From assembly GCA_900540985.1 (NCBI GenBank), contig UQIC01000015.1:1-49782 (forward strand): DNA of 49,782 bases. The letters are read 5' to 3'. How positions within the stretch are numbered: the first letter of the stretch is position 1; each line of letters begins with the position of its first letter. This DNA comes from an uncultured Collinsella sp. (lineage in GTDB: Bacteria > Actinomycetota > Coriobacteriia > Coriobacteriales > Coriobacteriaceae). The notes below the pieces were generated by a model. The model ran no database searches and was not told where the DNA came from. It saw only the letters and a program-made list of their open reading frames with translations. The position numbers were made by a program, and so were the translations under genes. Shown one piece after another: positions 7,593-15,510 of the stretch.

Positions 7593-8879
7593 CTATTTAA
7601 AGAATCCATCGTAATCATACATCTTGATCTGGCCTTCGAGCTTATCGACCGTGTCGAGCACGACGCCGACCATGATGAGGATGGACGTGCCGCCAAATGC
7701 CTGAATCAGCTGGTTACCCGTGAAGGAGAAGATGATCGAAGGCACGATGGCGATGAGCGCCAAAAAGACAGCGCTGGGAAGCGTGATCTTGTTGAGCGCG
7801 TTCTTGATGTAGGCCGCGGTAGCCCTACCCGGACGCACGCCCGGAATAAAGCCGCCCTGCTTCTTAAGGTTGTCGGCTGTGTCATCGGGGTTGAACACCA
7901 TGGAGGTGTAGAAGTACGCGAAGAACACGATAAGGACAACGTTAAGCACCCAGTTGAGCCAGCCGCGCGAAAGCGCAGAGGCAACTGCCTGGATCCAGCC
8001 GATGCCGGGGAAGAACACGGCAATCTGAGCCGGGAAGTACAGCAGCGCCGAAGCGAAGATGATCGGCACGACACCCGCGGTGTTGACCTTGATGGGCAGG
8101 TAGGTGGTCTGGCCACCCATCATGCGACGGCCCACGACGCGCTTAGCGTAGGAGACCGGGATGCGGCGCTGGCCGCGCTCAAGGAAAACAATCAGCGGGA
8201 TAACCAGCAGGATGATGGCGCAGATAATCACCATGGTGATGATGCCACCGGCATTGCCCTCGGTGCTGGAGAAGATAGCCTGCGGCAGACCGGCCATGAT
8301 GTTCGCGAAGATGATCAGCGACATGCCATTGCCGATACCGCGCTGGGTGATGAGCTCACCAATCCACATGATCAGCATGGCGCCCGCAGTGAGCGTGCCG
8401 ACGATCATGAGGTCGAAGATGATCTCGGGAGCGCCGGCGCCATTGAAGCTGATGCCGAAGCTCTTAAAGAGGAAGAGGTAACCCACGGAGTTGAGGATTG
8501 CCAGAGCCAGGGTGAGGTAACGTGAATACTGCGTAATCTTGGTCTGACCGACCTCGCCCTCGCGGGCAAGCTCATGCAGGGAAGGCACGACGGCCTGGAG
8601 CATCTGGAGGATGATCGAGCTGGTGATGTAAGGCATGATGCCAAGCGAAAACACCGACACATAGCTCAACGCGCCGCCAGAGAAAAGATTCAGGAGGGCC
8701 ATAGCACCTGCGGCGACCGAATTGTTATCGGTCGAGAAAAGGCCCAGCATCCCCTGGAAGGGAATGCCGGGCACAGGAACGTGCGCACCAATGCGGTACA
8801 CGACGAGCATAGCTATGGTAAAAAGAATCTTTTCGCGCAATTCTTTGATGCGGAAAGCATTCTTAAGACCATTTAGCAC
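7593..8879 (-). CDS. secY: Protein translocase subunit SecY
   Basis: Central channel of the Sec translocon in the cytoplasmic membrane. The 428-residue product has about ten hydrophobic helices. It begins MLNGLKNAFRIKELREKILF and contains PGIPFQGMLGLFS (plug region), IGNGMSLIIFANI and ISRPDDTADNL-like FNPDDTADNLKKQGGFIPG, all diagnostic of SecY. Its start overlaps the rplO stop by 7 bases. The position in the spc operon is standard. Confidence 0.97.
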   Translation of the reverse strand: MLNGLKNAFRIKELREKILFTIAMLVVYRIGAHVPVPGIPFQGMLGLFSTDNNSVAAGAMALLNLFSGGALSYVSVFSLGIMPYITSSIILQMLQAVVPSLHELAREGEVGQTKITQYSRYLTLALAILNSVGYLFLFKSFGISFNGAGAPEIIFDLMIVGTLTAGAMLIMWIGELITQRGIGNGMSLIIFANIMAGLPQAIFSSTEGNAGGIITMVIICAIILLVIPLIVFLERGQRRIPVSYAKRVVGRRMMGGQTTYLPIKVNTAGVVPIIFASALLYFPAQIAVFFPGIGWIQAVASALSRGWLNWVLNVVLIVFFAYFYTSMVFNPDDTADNLKKQGGFIPGVRPGRATAAYIKNALNKITLPSAVFLALIAIVPSIIFSFTGNQLIQAFGGTSILIMVGVVLDTVDKLEGQIKMYDYDGFFK

Positions 8880-9322
8880 GGCAGCTCGACCTTTCCGCCG
8901 GCGGCCTCGATCTTGGCCTGCGCAGAAGCGCTGACCTTGTCGACCTTGACCGTGAACTTCTTGGTGAGCTCACCATTGCCGAGCACCTTGACGGGCTCGA
9001 ACTCGCTCTTGGTGATGCGAGCGGCCTTAAGAGCGGCACCGTCGATCACAGCGCCGTCCTCGAACTTACGCTCGAGACGCTCAACGTTAACAGCGGTGTA
9101 CTCGATACGACGGGGGTTACGGAAGCCCGGAAGCTTGGGCAGGCGCATAGCCAGCGGAGTCTGGCCACCCTCGAAGCCGGCACCCTTGGTGCCGCCAGAG
9201 CGGGAACCCTGGCCCTTCTGACCGCGGCCAGAAGTGGTGCCGTGACCCGAAGAATTGCCACGGCCGACGCGCTTGCGGTTCTTGGTGGAACCGGGCGCGG
9301 GAGTAAGATCGTGAAGCTGCAT
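8873..9322 (-). CDS. rplO: 50S ribosomal protein L15
   Basis: Large-subunit assembly protein. The 149-residue product has the Gly/Arg-rich N-terminal extension (GRGNSSGHGTTSGRGQKGQ at about 20-38) and the FEGGQTPLAMRLPKLPGF segment that identify L15. It lies 3 bases after rpmD and overlaps secY by 7 bases, so it belongs to the same transcript. Confidence 0.96.
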   Translation of the reverse strand: MQLHDLTPAPGSTKNRKRVGRGNSSGHGTTSGRGQKGQGSRSGGTKGAGFEGGQTPLAMRLPKLPGFRNPRRIEYTAVNVERLERKFEDGAVIDGAALKAARITKSEFEPVKVLGNGELTKKFTVKVDKVSASAQAKIEAAGGKVELPC

Positions 9323-9325
9323 TTG

Positions 9326-9508
9326 CTACTCCTCTACAATCTCGACAAGGTGCTTGACCTTGAAGATCATGCCGCGGACGGACTCGTTGTCAGCAATCTC
9401 GCGAACCTCGCGGATCCTGTGGAGACCGAGGGCACGGACAGTACGGACCTGGTCCTGCTTGCAACCGTTGGTGCTGCGGACCTGCTTGATCTTGATGGTG
9501 TCAGCCAT
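9326..9508 (-). CDS. rpmD: 50S ribosomal protein L30
   Basis: Small non-essential large-subunit protein. The 60-residue product contains IKQVRSTNGCKQDQVRTVRA and LGLHRIREVREIADNESVRG, a clear match to the L30 family, which varies little in length. It sits 2 bases after rpsE and just before rplO. Confidence 0.95.
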   Translation of the reverse strand: MADTIKIKQVRSTNGCKQDQVRTVRALGLHRIREVREIADNESVRGMIFKVKHLVEIVEE

Positions 9509-9510
9509 GC

Positions 9511-10035
9511 TTAGTTCTCCTTACCGACGAACATCTCGGAGACCGTCAGGCCACGGCGAGCCGCGACGTCCTCAGGGCTGGAGAGCTCCTTGAGGCCCTC
9601 GACGGCAGCCTTGATGATGTTGAGGCCGTTGTCGGTACCGAGGGACTTGGACAGGACGTTCTTGATGCCAGCAAGCTCAAAGAGGGGACGCACAGCGCCG
9701 CCGGCGATAACGCCGGTACCCTCGACAGCGGGCTTGATGATGATGCGGCCGGCACCAAAGTGGCCGAGAACCTCGTGCGGGATGGTGCCCTGCTCGGTCA
9801 CCGGCACGTGGAACATGTTCTTCTTGGCATCGAGAGATGCCTTGGAGATGGCCATGGGCACCTCAGCGGACTTGCCCATGCCAACGCCGACGTTGCCCTT
9901 GCCGTCGCCAACGACGACGAGAGCGACGAGGCTCATGCGACGACCACCCTTGACGGTCTTCGACACGCGGTTGATGTAAACGACGCGCTCCTCGAACTCG
10001 GAGGCCTCGCGCTGCTGCTTCTGATTACGAGCCAT
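9511..10035 (-). CDS. rpsE: 30S ribosomal protein S5
   Basis: Small-subunit protein near the decoding centre that influences accuracy. The 174-residue product has the double-stranded RNA-binding segment FEERVVYINRVSKTVKGGRR at about residues 14-33 and the C-terminal domain with GAGRIIIKPAVEGTGVIAGG and GTDNGLNIIKAAVEGL. It is positioned between rplR and rpmD as expected. Confidence 0.97.
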   Translation of the reverse strand: MARNQKQQREASEFEERVVYINRVSKTVKGGRRMSLVALVVVGDGKGNVGVGMGKSAEVPMAISKASLDAKKNMFHVPVTEQGTIPHEVLGHFGAGRIIIKPAVEGTGVIAGGAVRPLFELAGIKNVLSKSLGTDNGLNIIKAAVEGLKELSSPEDVAARRGLTVSEMFVGKEN

Positions 10036-10049
10036 GTGCTACATACCTC

Positions 10050-10418
10050 CTAGAACTCGAGACCGGCGGCACGAGCACCGTCGGCGAGGGCCTTGACGCG
10101 GCCATGGTAGATACGGCCACCGCGATCGAAGGCGACCTTGGTGATGCCGGCCTCGATGGCGCGCTTGCCAACGAGCTGACCGACCTTCTCCGCAGCCTCC
10201 TTGTTCGAGGTGTGGGTGCCCTTGAACTCGGCCTCGAGGGTCGAGGCAGAGACGAGCGTCAGGCTGGAGCCCTTGCTGTCGTCGATGATCTGGGCATAGA
10301 TGTTGGCGTTAGTACGGATCACGCGAAGACGCGGACGCTCGGAGGTACCCGAGACCTTGCCGCGAACACGACGCTGACGACGCTTGAGGCCTTCCAGCTT
10401 CGCCTTATGCTTGTTCAT
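10050..10418 (-). CDS. rplR: 50S ribosomal protein L18
   Basis: Binds 5S rRNA together with L5 and L25. The 122-residue product has RRQRRVRGKVSGTSERPRLR near the N-terminus and the C-terminal FDRGGRIYHGRVKALADGAR, both typical of L18. A 75-base gap separates it from rplF and contains a perfect 8-bp hairpin (10447-10468). Confidence 0.97.
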   Translation of the reverse strand: MNKHKAKLEGLKRRQRRVRGKVSGTSERPRLRVIRTNANIYAQIIDDSKGSSLTLVSASTLEAEFKGTHTSNKEAAEKVGQLVGKRAIEAGITKVAFDRGGRIYHGRVKALADGARAAGLEF

Positions 10419-10446
10419 ACGTAAACTCCTAAAAAGGTTGATCTTG

Positions 10447-10468
10447 CCAGCACCTGACGGGGTGCTGG
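10447..10468 (-). other. Hairpin in the rplF-rplR gap
   Basis: CCAGCACC and GGTGCTGG (8 bp, six-base loop) lie between rplF and rplR. No T-run follows directly, so it looks like an RNA-processing or stability element rather than a terminator. Confidence 0.5.
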
Positions 10469-10493
10469 TCTTATGCGAGTGAGTCGGTTACGA

Positions 10494-11030
10494 CTACTTG
10501 GCGGCCTTACCCAGCTTGCGGCGGATGTGCTCGCCAACGTAGTGGATACCCTTGCCCTTGTAAGGCTCGGGAGGACGATGGCCGCGGATCTCAGCGGCGA
10601 TCTGACCGACCTGCTGCTTGTTGATACCCTTGACGTTCACGTGGGTGTTGTCGGGAACCTCGAAGGTGATGCCCTCAGGAGCCTCGACGATCACGGGGTG
10701 CGAGAAGCCCAGGGAGAACTCGAGGTTCTTGCCCTTCTGCTGCACGCGGTAACCGACGCCGGCGAGCTCAAGCTTCTTCTCGAAGCCCTCGGAAACGCCA
10801 ACAACCATGTTGTGGATGAGGGCGCGGGTGAGGCCGTGGCGGGCACGGGTCTCACGCTCGTCGTCGGGACGGGAAACGGTGAGGACGTTGTCCTCGACGT
10901 TGATAGCGAGCTTCTCAAAGACATCGAGCTCGAGCTGGCCCTTGGGGCCCTTGACGACAACGTTGTTGCCGTTGACTGCCACTTCGACTCCGGCGGGAAT
11001 CTGGACAGGCTTATTACCGATACGAGACAC
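10494..11030 (-). CDS. rplF: 50S ribosomal protein L6
   Basis: Large-subunit protein at the factor-binding stalk base. The 178-residue product shows the two repeated L6 domains. It starts MSRIGNKPVQIPAGVEV, carries GLTRALIHNMVVGVSEGFEK in the middle, and ends with the conserved RPPEPYKGKGIHYVGEHIRR. It lies 33 bases after rpsH. Confidence 0.97.
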   Translation of the reverse strand: MSRIGNKPVQIPAGVEVAVNGNNVVVKGPKGQLELDVFEKLAINVEDNVLTVSRPDDERETRARHGLTRALIHNMVVGVSEGFEKKLELAGVGYRVQQKGKNLEFSLGFSHPVIVEAPEGITFEVPDNTHVNVKGINKQQVGQIAAEIRGHRPPEPYKGKGIHYVGEHIRRKLGKAAK

Positions 11031-11063
11031 GGTGATCTCCTTTCCTTCTACCTACCGAGCGAA

Positions 11064-11462
11064 TTACCAGACGTAAGCGATGATCTCGCCGCCGACGTTG
11101 TGCTTGCGAGCATCGCGGTCGGTCATGACGCCATGGCTGGTGGAAATAATGGCGGTACCAAGGCCACCGCGGACGCGGGGCATGTCGGCAACGCCGGTGT
11201 ACTTACGCAGGCCCGGCTTGGAAATGCGGCGGATGCCGTTGATGACCTTAGCCTTCTTGGGACCATACTTAAGCGTGATGTGCAGAGTCTTCTGGGGAAC
11301 GGTGTCCTCGACATCGTAGCCCTCGATGTAGCCCTCCTCGTGCAGAACACGAGCGATCTCGACGAGCTTCTTGCTGCTCGGCATGGAGACCGTGGCCTTG
11401 TTCACAGAGTTAGCGTTACGGATGCGCGTAAGCATATCTGCGATCGGGTCTGTAAGGTTCAT
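11064..11462 (-). CDS. rpsH: 30S ribosomal protein S8
   Basis: Primary 16S rRNA-binding protein and, in enterobacteria, the translational repressor of the spc operon. The 132-residue product starts TDPIADMLTRIRNAN and ends GLGTAIISTSHGVMTDRDAR plus NVGGEIIAYVW, both family signatures. The 119-base gap to rpsZ (11463-11581) holds no gene that I can see. Confidence 0.97.
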   Translation of the reverse strand: MNLTDPIADMLTRIRNANSVNKATVSMPSSKKLVEIARVLHEEGYIEGYDVEDTVPQKTLHITLKYGPKKAKVINGIRRISKPGLRKYTGVADMPRVRGGLGTAIISTSHGVMTDRDARKHNVGGEIIAYVW

Positions 11463-11581
11463 ACAGATTCTCCTTCGTTCTTGATGAACACGTGCTCTTG
11501 GTTCTTCGCCGCCCTTAACGGCAAAGCCTTTTTAGCGCGTTTTCCCTGTTCCAAACTGATGCTTGAAACGCTGGTAGTGAC

Positions 11582-11767
11582 TTACCAGCTGGCCTTCTTA
11601 ACGCCGGGAAGCTCGCCCTTGAGTGCAAGCTCGCGGAAGCAGACACGGCACAGGCCGAACTTGCGGTACACAGAGTGCGGACGGCCGCAGCGCTGGCAGC
11701 GCGTGTACTCACGAGTAGAGAACTTCTGCTTGCGATTGCACTTGACGATCATCGATGTCTTAGCCAC
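11582..11767 (-). CDS. rpsZ: 30S ribosomal protein S14, zinc-binding type Z
   Basis: Short zinc-containing form of S14, head of the small subunit. The 61-residue product has CQRCGRPHSVYRKFGLCRVC, two CxxC pairs 15 residues apart, which defines type Z (the zinc-free S14 is about 100 residues). The start MAKTSMIVKCNRKQKFSTRE is normal. It lies between rplE and rpsH as in Gram-positive bacteria. Confidence 0.97.
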   Translation of the reverse strand: MAKTSMIVKCNRKQKFSTREYTRCQRCGRPHSVYRKFGLCRVCFRELALKGELPGVKKASW

Positions 11768-11801
11768 TTATATCCTCCTCACATAGAGTATTGTTCGCCC
11801 C

Positions 11802-11831
11802 AAGCGCCGTCCCCTTGTGGAAACGGCGCTT
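11802..11831 (-). other. Hairpin in the rplE-rpsZ gap
   Basis: A perfect 9-bp inverted repeat AAGCGCCGT/ACGGCGCTT with a 12-base loop between rplE and rpsZ. There is no following T-run, so it may be a processing or mRNA stability element. Confidence 0.5.
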
Positions 11832-11846
11832 ATAGGGCAGGTGAAC

Positions 11847-12404
11847 CTATTTCTTGAACGGGAAACCGAAGGCGTCCAGAAGGGCCTTGGCCTCCTCATC
11901 GGTGTTGGCGGTGGTCACGAAGGTGATGTCCATACCACGCTGGTGATCGACGGAGTCGAAGTCGATCTCGGGGAAGATGAGCTGCTCGGTGACGCCCATG
12001 GAGAAGTTACCACGGCCGTCGAAGCTCTTGGCGGAGATGCCGCGGAAGTCGCGGATACGGGGGATCGCGACGGAGGTCAGACGATCGAAGAACTCCCACA
12101 TACGGTCGCCACGCAGGGTAACCTTGCAGCCGATCGGCATACCAGCGCGCAGGCGGAAGGTAGCGATGGACTTGCGGGCACGGGTGATCATCGGCTGCTG
12201 GCCGGTGATGGCGCGCAGGTCGCGCACGGCACCGTCGATGGCCTTGGAATCGGTAGCGGCCTCGCCGACACCCATGTTCACGACGATCTTCTCAAACTTG
12301 GGGATCATCATGACGTTCTCGTACTGGAACTTGTCCTGAAGCTGCTGCTTGACCTCGTTGTTGTACTTGGTCTTCAGACGCGGCACATACTTCTCTTCTG
12401 CCAT
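11847..12404 (-). CDS. rplE: 50S ribosomal protein L5
   Basis: 5S rRNA-binding protein of the central protuberance that contacts P-site tRNA. The 185-residue product contains NVMMIPKFEKIVVNMGVGEA, QPMITRARKSIATFRLR and the C-terminal GMDITFVTTANTDEEAKALL, all typical of L5. ATG at 12404 with AAGGAGTGAACA upstream. It is the first gene of this ribosomal run. rplX (L24) and rplN, which normally precede it, are not here, and it appears to have its own promoter. Confidence 0.97.
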   Translation of the reverse strand: MAEEKYVPRLKTKYNNEVKQQLQDKFQYENVMMIPKFEKIVVNMGVGEAATDSKAIDGAVRDLRAITGQQPMITRARKSIATFRLRAGMPIGCKVTLRGDRMWEFFDRLTSVAIPRIRDFRGISAKSFDGRGNFSMGVTEQLIFPEIDFDSVDHQRGMDITFVTTANTDEEAKALLDAFGFPFKK

Positions 12405-12541
12405 TGTTCACTCCTTCTTGGGGTTTTAAGCACGGGGCGTGGCCACGATGGGTTGTCCTCGTGCCTCCTGGCTGCATCCGCGCCGCTCATGGCATTTTGC
12501 GGTTTGGACTCGACACAGCAGGAGCCGACAAAACAATCGGT

Positions 12542-12570
12542 ACTATACGCGCATCGGGAGTGTATTTCCA
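12542..12570 (-). promoter_or_regulatory. Candidate promoter for the rplE-led operon
   Basis: Minus strand TGGAAA (12570-12565), 17-base spacer, TATAGT (12547-12542). It would give a leader of roughly 130 bases before rplE. The rest of 12405-12716, a 312-base stretch without a gene, contains only the palindromic repeat at 12634-12696; I see no rplX remnant. Confidence 0.45.
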
Positions 12571-12633
12571 GAAAAACCTCGTCTGCCTGCACAACTCCAC
12601 AACTCCCCCGCACAAATGGGTCCCAAAAAGCTG

Positions 12634-12696
12634 TTGCGGTGAAATAGGGACTGTTGGGCGGCCTAACAGGCTTAAACAATCCGTATTTCACCGCAA
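12634..12696. repeat. Palindromic intergenic repeat, copy A
   Basis: 63 bases bounded by TTGCGGTGAAATA and its reverse complement TATTTCACCGCAA. The inner part (GGGACTGTT on one arm, AACAATCCG on the other) is degenerate. It lies between the 3' end of xdhC and the rplE promoter region. Related copies are at 15418-15484 and 27739-27807. Confidence 0.85.
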
Positions 12697-12716
12697 CTTA
12701 ATTGGTGGGGATGCGA

Positions 12717-13760
12717 TTAGCGCTTGCGGGGGACGAGCTTGGTGCGGCGCAGGTGGATCATCTCGGCGGCGATGGAGATGGCGATCTCCTCGGGGTCCTC
12801 TGCCTCGATGGCAACGCCGATCGGAAGGTGCAGCTCGTCGATCTGGTCCTGCGTAAAACCTTCCTGCTCCAGGCGGGCACGCACAAAGGCCGTCTTGCGG
12901 CGCGAACCCAGACAGCCCAGGTAGGCAGGCTTGGCACGCATGGCCTGAATCACCACGTCGATATCGGACTTGTGACCCGCCGTGGCGACGACCACCAAGT
13001 CGCGCGGACCGATGGGACACAGCTCGCTCAGGTTCTTGTAGTCGACCAGACGACGGTCGTAGACACTGGGCACCCAATCGGGCGTCAGCGTGCCGGGGCG
13101 GTCGTCGCACGCCACGACGGCAAAGCCCGCCGCCGTGAGCACCCGCGCCGTCGCGGCGCCCACGTGGCCGCAGCCAAAGATGTAGGTCAGGCCCTCGGGG
13201 CAGAGCGTCTCAATGTGCGCCGCGGGAATCTCAGAGGCCGCGTTGGTGTAGGTGACCTTACTCCCCTCCTCCACCAGCGAAAGCCCGGGGCAGCCCGCAA
13301 TGGTGCGGCGCGATTCCTCGCCATGGTACTCGGCCACATCGCCCTCGAGCGCGCTCGCGATAAACGACTCAAAGTCGATGACGAAGTCGCCGATGCGTCG
13401 ATACACCAAGACGTCGGCAATTTCCTGGAACAACGGTGCCTGAGTCGCATCCAGATGCAGATAGCACAGGCAGATAGCTCCGCCGCAGATCATGCCGGTA
13501 TCGGAGTTCTCGCCGCCCATGGTGTAGCGGACCAGACGCGATTTACCCCCGGCCAGCAGCTCGCGCGCCTCGTCCAGCGCAAAGAGCTCAATCTTGCCGC
13601 CGCCGATAGTGCCCGCTTGGCTACCGTCGGCAAAGACGGCCATCCAGGCGCCCACGCCGCGCGGCGACGACCCTGCCGTGCCGGCCACGACCACCAGCTC
13701 GCACGTCTCGCCAGCACGCAGGGCGGCAAGCGCCGCATTCACAACATCGAGCTTTTCCAT
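12717..13760 (-). CDS. xdhC: XdhC/CoxI-family molybdenum hydroxylase maturation factor
   Basis: XdhC-family proteins bind molybdenum cofactor, promote its sulfuration and insert it into xanthine dehydrogenase-type enzymes. The 347-residue product has the N-terminal XdhC region with GSSPRGVGAWMAV and GTIGGGKIE, a middle cysteine-bearing MICGGAICLCYL, and a C-terminal Rossmann domain with YIFGCGHVGAATARVLTAAG (about residues 193-212) and GCLGSRRKT. ATG 13760 has AGAAGG upstream. It lies 9 bases after yqeB on the same strand, so they are probably co-transcribed. No molybdenum hydroxylase subunits are encoded in this window. Confidence 0.9.
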   Translation of the reverse strand: MEKLDVVNAALAALRAGETCELVVVAGTAGSSPRGVGAWMAVFADGSQAGTIGGGKIELFALDEARELLAGGKSRLVRYTMGGENSDTGMICGGAICLCYLHLDATQAPLFQEIADVLVYRRIGDFVIDFESFIASALEGDVAEYHGEESRRTIAGCPGLSLVEEGSKVTYTNAASEIPAAHIETLCPEGLTYIFGCGHVGAATARVLTAAGFAVVACDDRPGTLTPDWVPSVYDRRLVDYKNLSELCPIGPRDLVVVATAGHKSDIDVVIQAMRAKPAYLGCLGSRRKTAFVRARLEQEGFTQDQIDELHLPIGVAIEAEDPEEIAISIAAEMIHLRRTKLVPRKR

Positions 13761-13769
13761 TGCCGCCTT

Positions 13770-14564
13770 CTATCCTCTAAAGACATCGGTGAGCATGGCG
13801 AGCGCCTCGAGCACGCCGCCGCCGACCGACGTCGCCTTGTCCGAAATGTAGTTGATATAGCTGGCATCGCCGCGCGGATCGACATCGGCGCATTTAAAGC
13901 CCTCAGTCACCTGCACGCCGTTCGCCAAAAGCCCGCGCAGGCAGCCATCGATCTGCGTGCACATGGGCGTATCGCCCGCGTAGCCAATCACATCTCCGGC
14001 GCGCACGATGTCGCCGATTGCGCAGTCGGACCGAAACACGCCGGCGGCGGGGCTGTGGATAACGCGCTCCTTGCCATAGCCGGCGATCACGCCCGGCACG
14101 CCCGTGTTGGGCTGGGGCGAACCTTGGGTAATGACACGGCCCAGGAAATGCCCGCGCATGGTTTCGACCACGGCATCGCAATCGACCGGCGCGGTAAAGC
14201 CCGGCCCCACGGCGATGACGACAGGCGCCATATCGCGCGTGGTGCCCAAGTTGCGCTTAGCCAGAATCGCGTCGACCACGGCAGCGGGTTTCAGTTCGTC
14301 GAGCATCTTGGCCCGGGGGTCTACCACGACGGCGACGTCTCCGGCCTCGGTAATTGCAAGCGCCTCTGCCGGCGTCTGCGCCAAGCGGGCGCGAATGCCC
14401 TCGACCTGGACCTCGCCCAGGCGAATGGCCTCGCAAAAACTGATTGTGCGGCGGATGCACGTGGGAACCGCGATATCGGCCATAACGACCGACACGCCGG
14501 CGCGCACCAAGCGAGCGGCGACGCCCGTGGCGATATCGCCGGCGCCGCGAACATAAACGAGCAT
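13770..14564 (-). CDS. yqeB: Selenium-dependent molybdenum hydroxylase system protein YqeB (EF2563 family)
   Basis: The EF2563/YqeB family co-occurs with selenium-dependent molybdenum hydroxylases; its biochemical role is not settled. The 264-residue product starts MLVYVRGAGDIATGVAARLV, a nucleotide-binding-like motif, and contains VVDPRAKMLDELKPAAVVDA, VIAVGPGFTAPVDCDAVVET and GDTPMCTQIDGCLRGLL, consistent with this family. GGGAGGTG lies 8 bases before ATG 14564. It is upstream of and close to xdhC and divergent from yqeC across a 102-base gap, which supports a shared role in hydroxylase maturation. Confidence 0.85.
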   Translation of the reverse strand: MLVYVRGAGDIATGVAARLVRAGVSVVMADIAVPTCIRRTISFCEAIRLGEVQVEGIRARLAQTPAEALAITEAGDVAVVVDPRAKMLDELKPAAVVDAILAKRNLGTTRDMAPVVIAVGPGFTAPVDCDAVVETMRGHFLGRVITQGSPQPNTGVPGVIAGYGKERVIHSPAAGVFRSDCAIGDIVRAGDVIGYAGDTPMCTQIDGCLRGLLANGVQVTEGFKCADVDPRGDASYINYISDKATSVGGGVLEALAMLTDVFRG

Positions 14565-14666
14565 TCCCGGGGCACCTCCCTGTGCTACGGTTTGAGCAGA
14601 GCAAAAGCGGTTCGACCGCTACTCTGATGATTATTTATTATCACAGTATTATACGGCGGTGAACAG

Positions 14667-15401
14667 ATGGAAACGGTTAGCGGCAATCTTGCCTCGGCGC
14701 TCAGGATCGAGCCGGGCATTACCGCGATTATCGGCAGCGGCGGCAAGTCGACGTTGCTGAAGACGCTCGGCCTTGAGCTTATGCGCGCTGGCGGCCGCGT
14801 GCTTCTCTGCACTACCACGCATATGCTTCCCGTTGCCGGCGTGCCATGGGACGGGTCGAATCGTCGCCTGGACGCCGCGCCTTGGAAGCCGGGCGCCTCG
14901 CATGTCCCCGGTTGCACCTGCGAGGTCTGCGCGGGCCTTGTGCGCGGAAGCATCTGCCAGGCAGGCGTCTTGGACCCGGAGACAGGCAAGCTCTCCGCCC
15001 CCGCCGATCCACTCGGCGAGCTGGCACGGCGCTTTGACTATGTGCTGGCCGAGGCGGACGGCAGCAAGCGGCTCCCGCTCAAGGCGCACGCCGCCTGGGA
15101 GCCGGTAATTCCCGCCGGCACGGCCAACGTCATCTGGCTCGTCGGCGCCTCGGGACTCAGCAAGCCCATCAACGAAGCCGTCCACCGCCCCGAGCTCTTT
15201 TGCGAGCGTTGCGGCTGCGAGCTCACCGACATCGCCACGCCCGAGCGCGTCGCCCAGGTGCTCAATGCCGAGATGCAAGAGATGAAGCTCAGCACCGCAC
15301 GCGTCATGCTCAACCAAGTCGACACGCTTGCCGACCCCACGATGGCCGACCGCTTCGAGGCAGCCCTCGGCCGCCCCCTCATCGCCACCAGCCTCAAGTA
15401 G
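14667..15401 (+). CDS. yqeC: Selenium cofactor biosynthesis-type protein YqeC
   Basis: YqeC proteins are P-loop proteins linked to selenium-dependent molybdenum hydroxylases, with a proposed role in selenium cofactor handling. The 244-residue product has a Walker A IIGSGGKSTLLKTL at about residues 20-33 and LLCTTTHMLPV, a conserved threonine/histidine segment. It also has two cysteine clusters (CTCEVCAGL at about 89-97 and CERCGCEL at about 180-187) that could bind metal, and FDYVLAEADGSKRLPLKAH, typical of the family. ATG 14667 with GGCGGTGA upstream. A TTCGAC-17-TTTATT pair in 14610-14645 could be its promoter. It is convergent with hyuA across palindromic copy B. Confidence 0.85.
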   Translation: METVSGNLASALRIEPGITAIIGSGGKSTLLKTLGLELMRAGGRVLLCTTTHMLPVAGVPWDGSNRRLDAAPWKPGASHVPGCTCEVCAGLVRGSICQAGVLDPETGKLSAPADPLGELARRFDYVLAEADGSKRLPLKAHAAWEPVIPAGTANVIWLVGASGLSKPINEAVHRPELFCERCGCELTDIATPERVAQVLNAEMQEMKLSTARVMLNQVDTLADPTMADRFEAALGRPLIATSLK

Positions 15402-15417
15402 CCGGCCCCATCTCGTC

Positions 15418-15484
15418 AGTTGCGGTGAAATACGGACTGTTTGGCCGCCTAACGGCCGCAAACAGTCCGTATTTCACCGCAACT
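15418..15484. repeat. Palindromic intergenic repeat, copy B (most perfect)
   Basis: 67 bases. The arms AGTTGCGGTGAAATACGGAC and their reverse complement match over at least 26 bp, with a short GCCG-CCTAA-CGGC centre. It sits between the convergent genes yqeC and hyuA, the position of a bidirectional terminator, but lacks a T-tract. Confidence 0.9.
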
Positions 15485-15510
15485 GCGGAGGGGACACGGC
15501 ATCTTTGCTG

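Noticed and set aside
7431..8525. 364-codon open frame on the plus strand
   Set aside because: Antisense shadow of adk and secY, rich in His/Asp/Glu with no family features.
10473..11786. 437-codon open frame on the plus strand
   Set aside because: Antisense to rplF, rpsH and rpsZ; a mirrored open frame with no ribosome-binding site or motifs.
12374..12691. 105-codon minus-strand frame upstream of rplE, considered as a displaced rplX
   Set aside because: It overlaps the rplE start, begins inside the palindromic repeat and shows no L24 (KOW) features.
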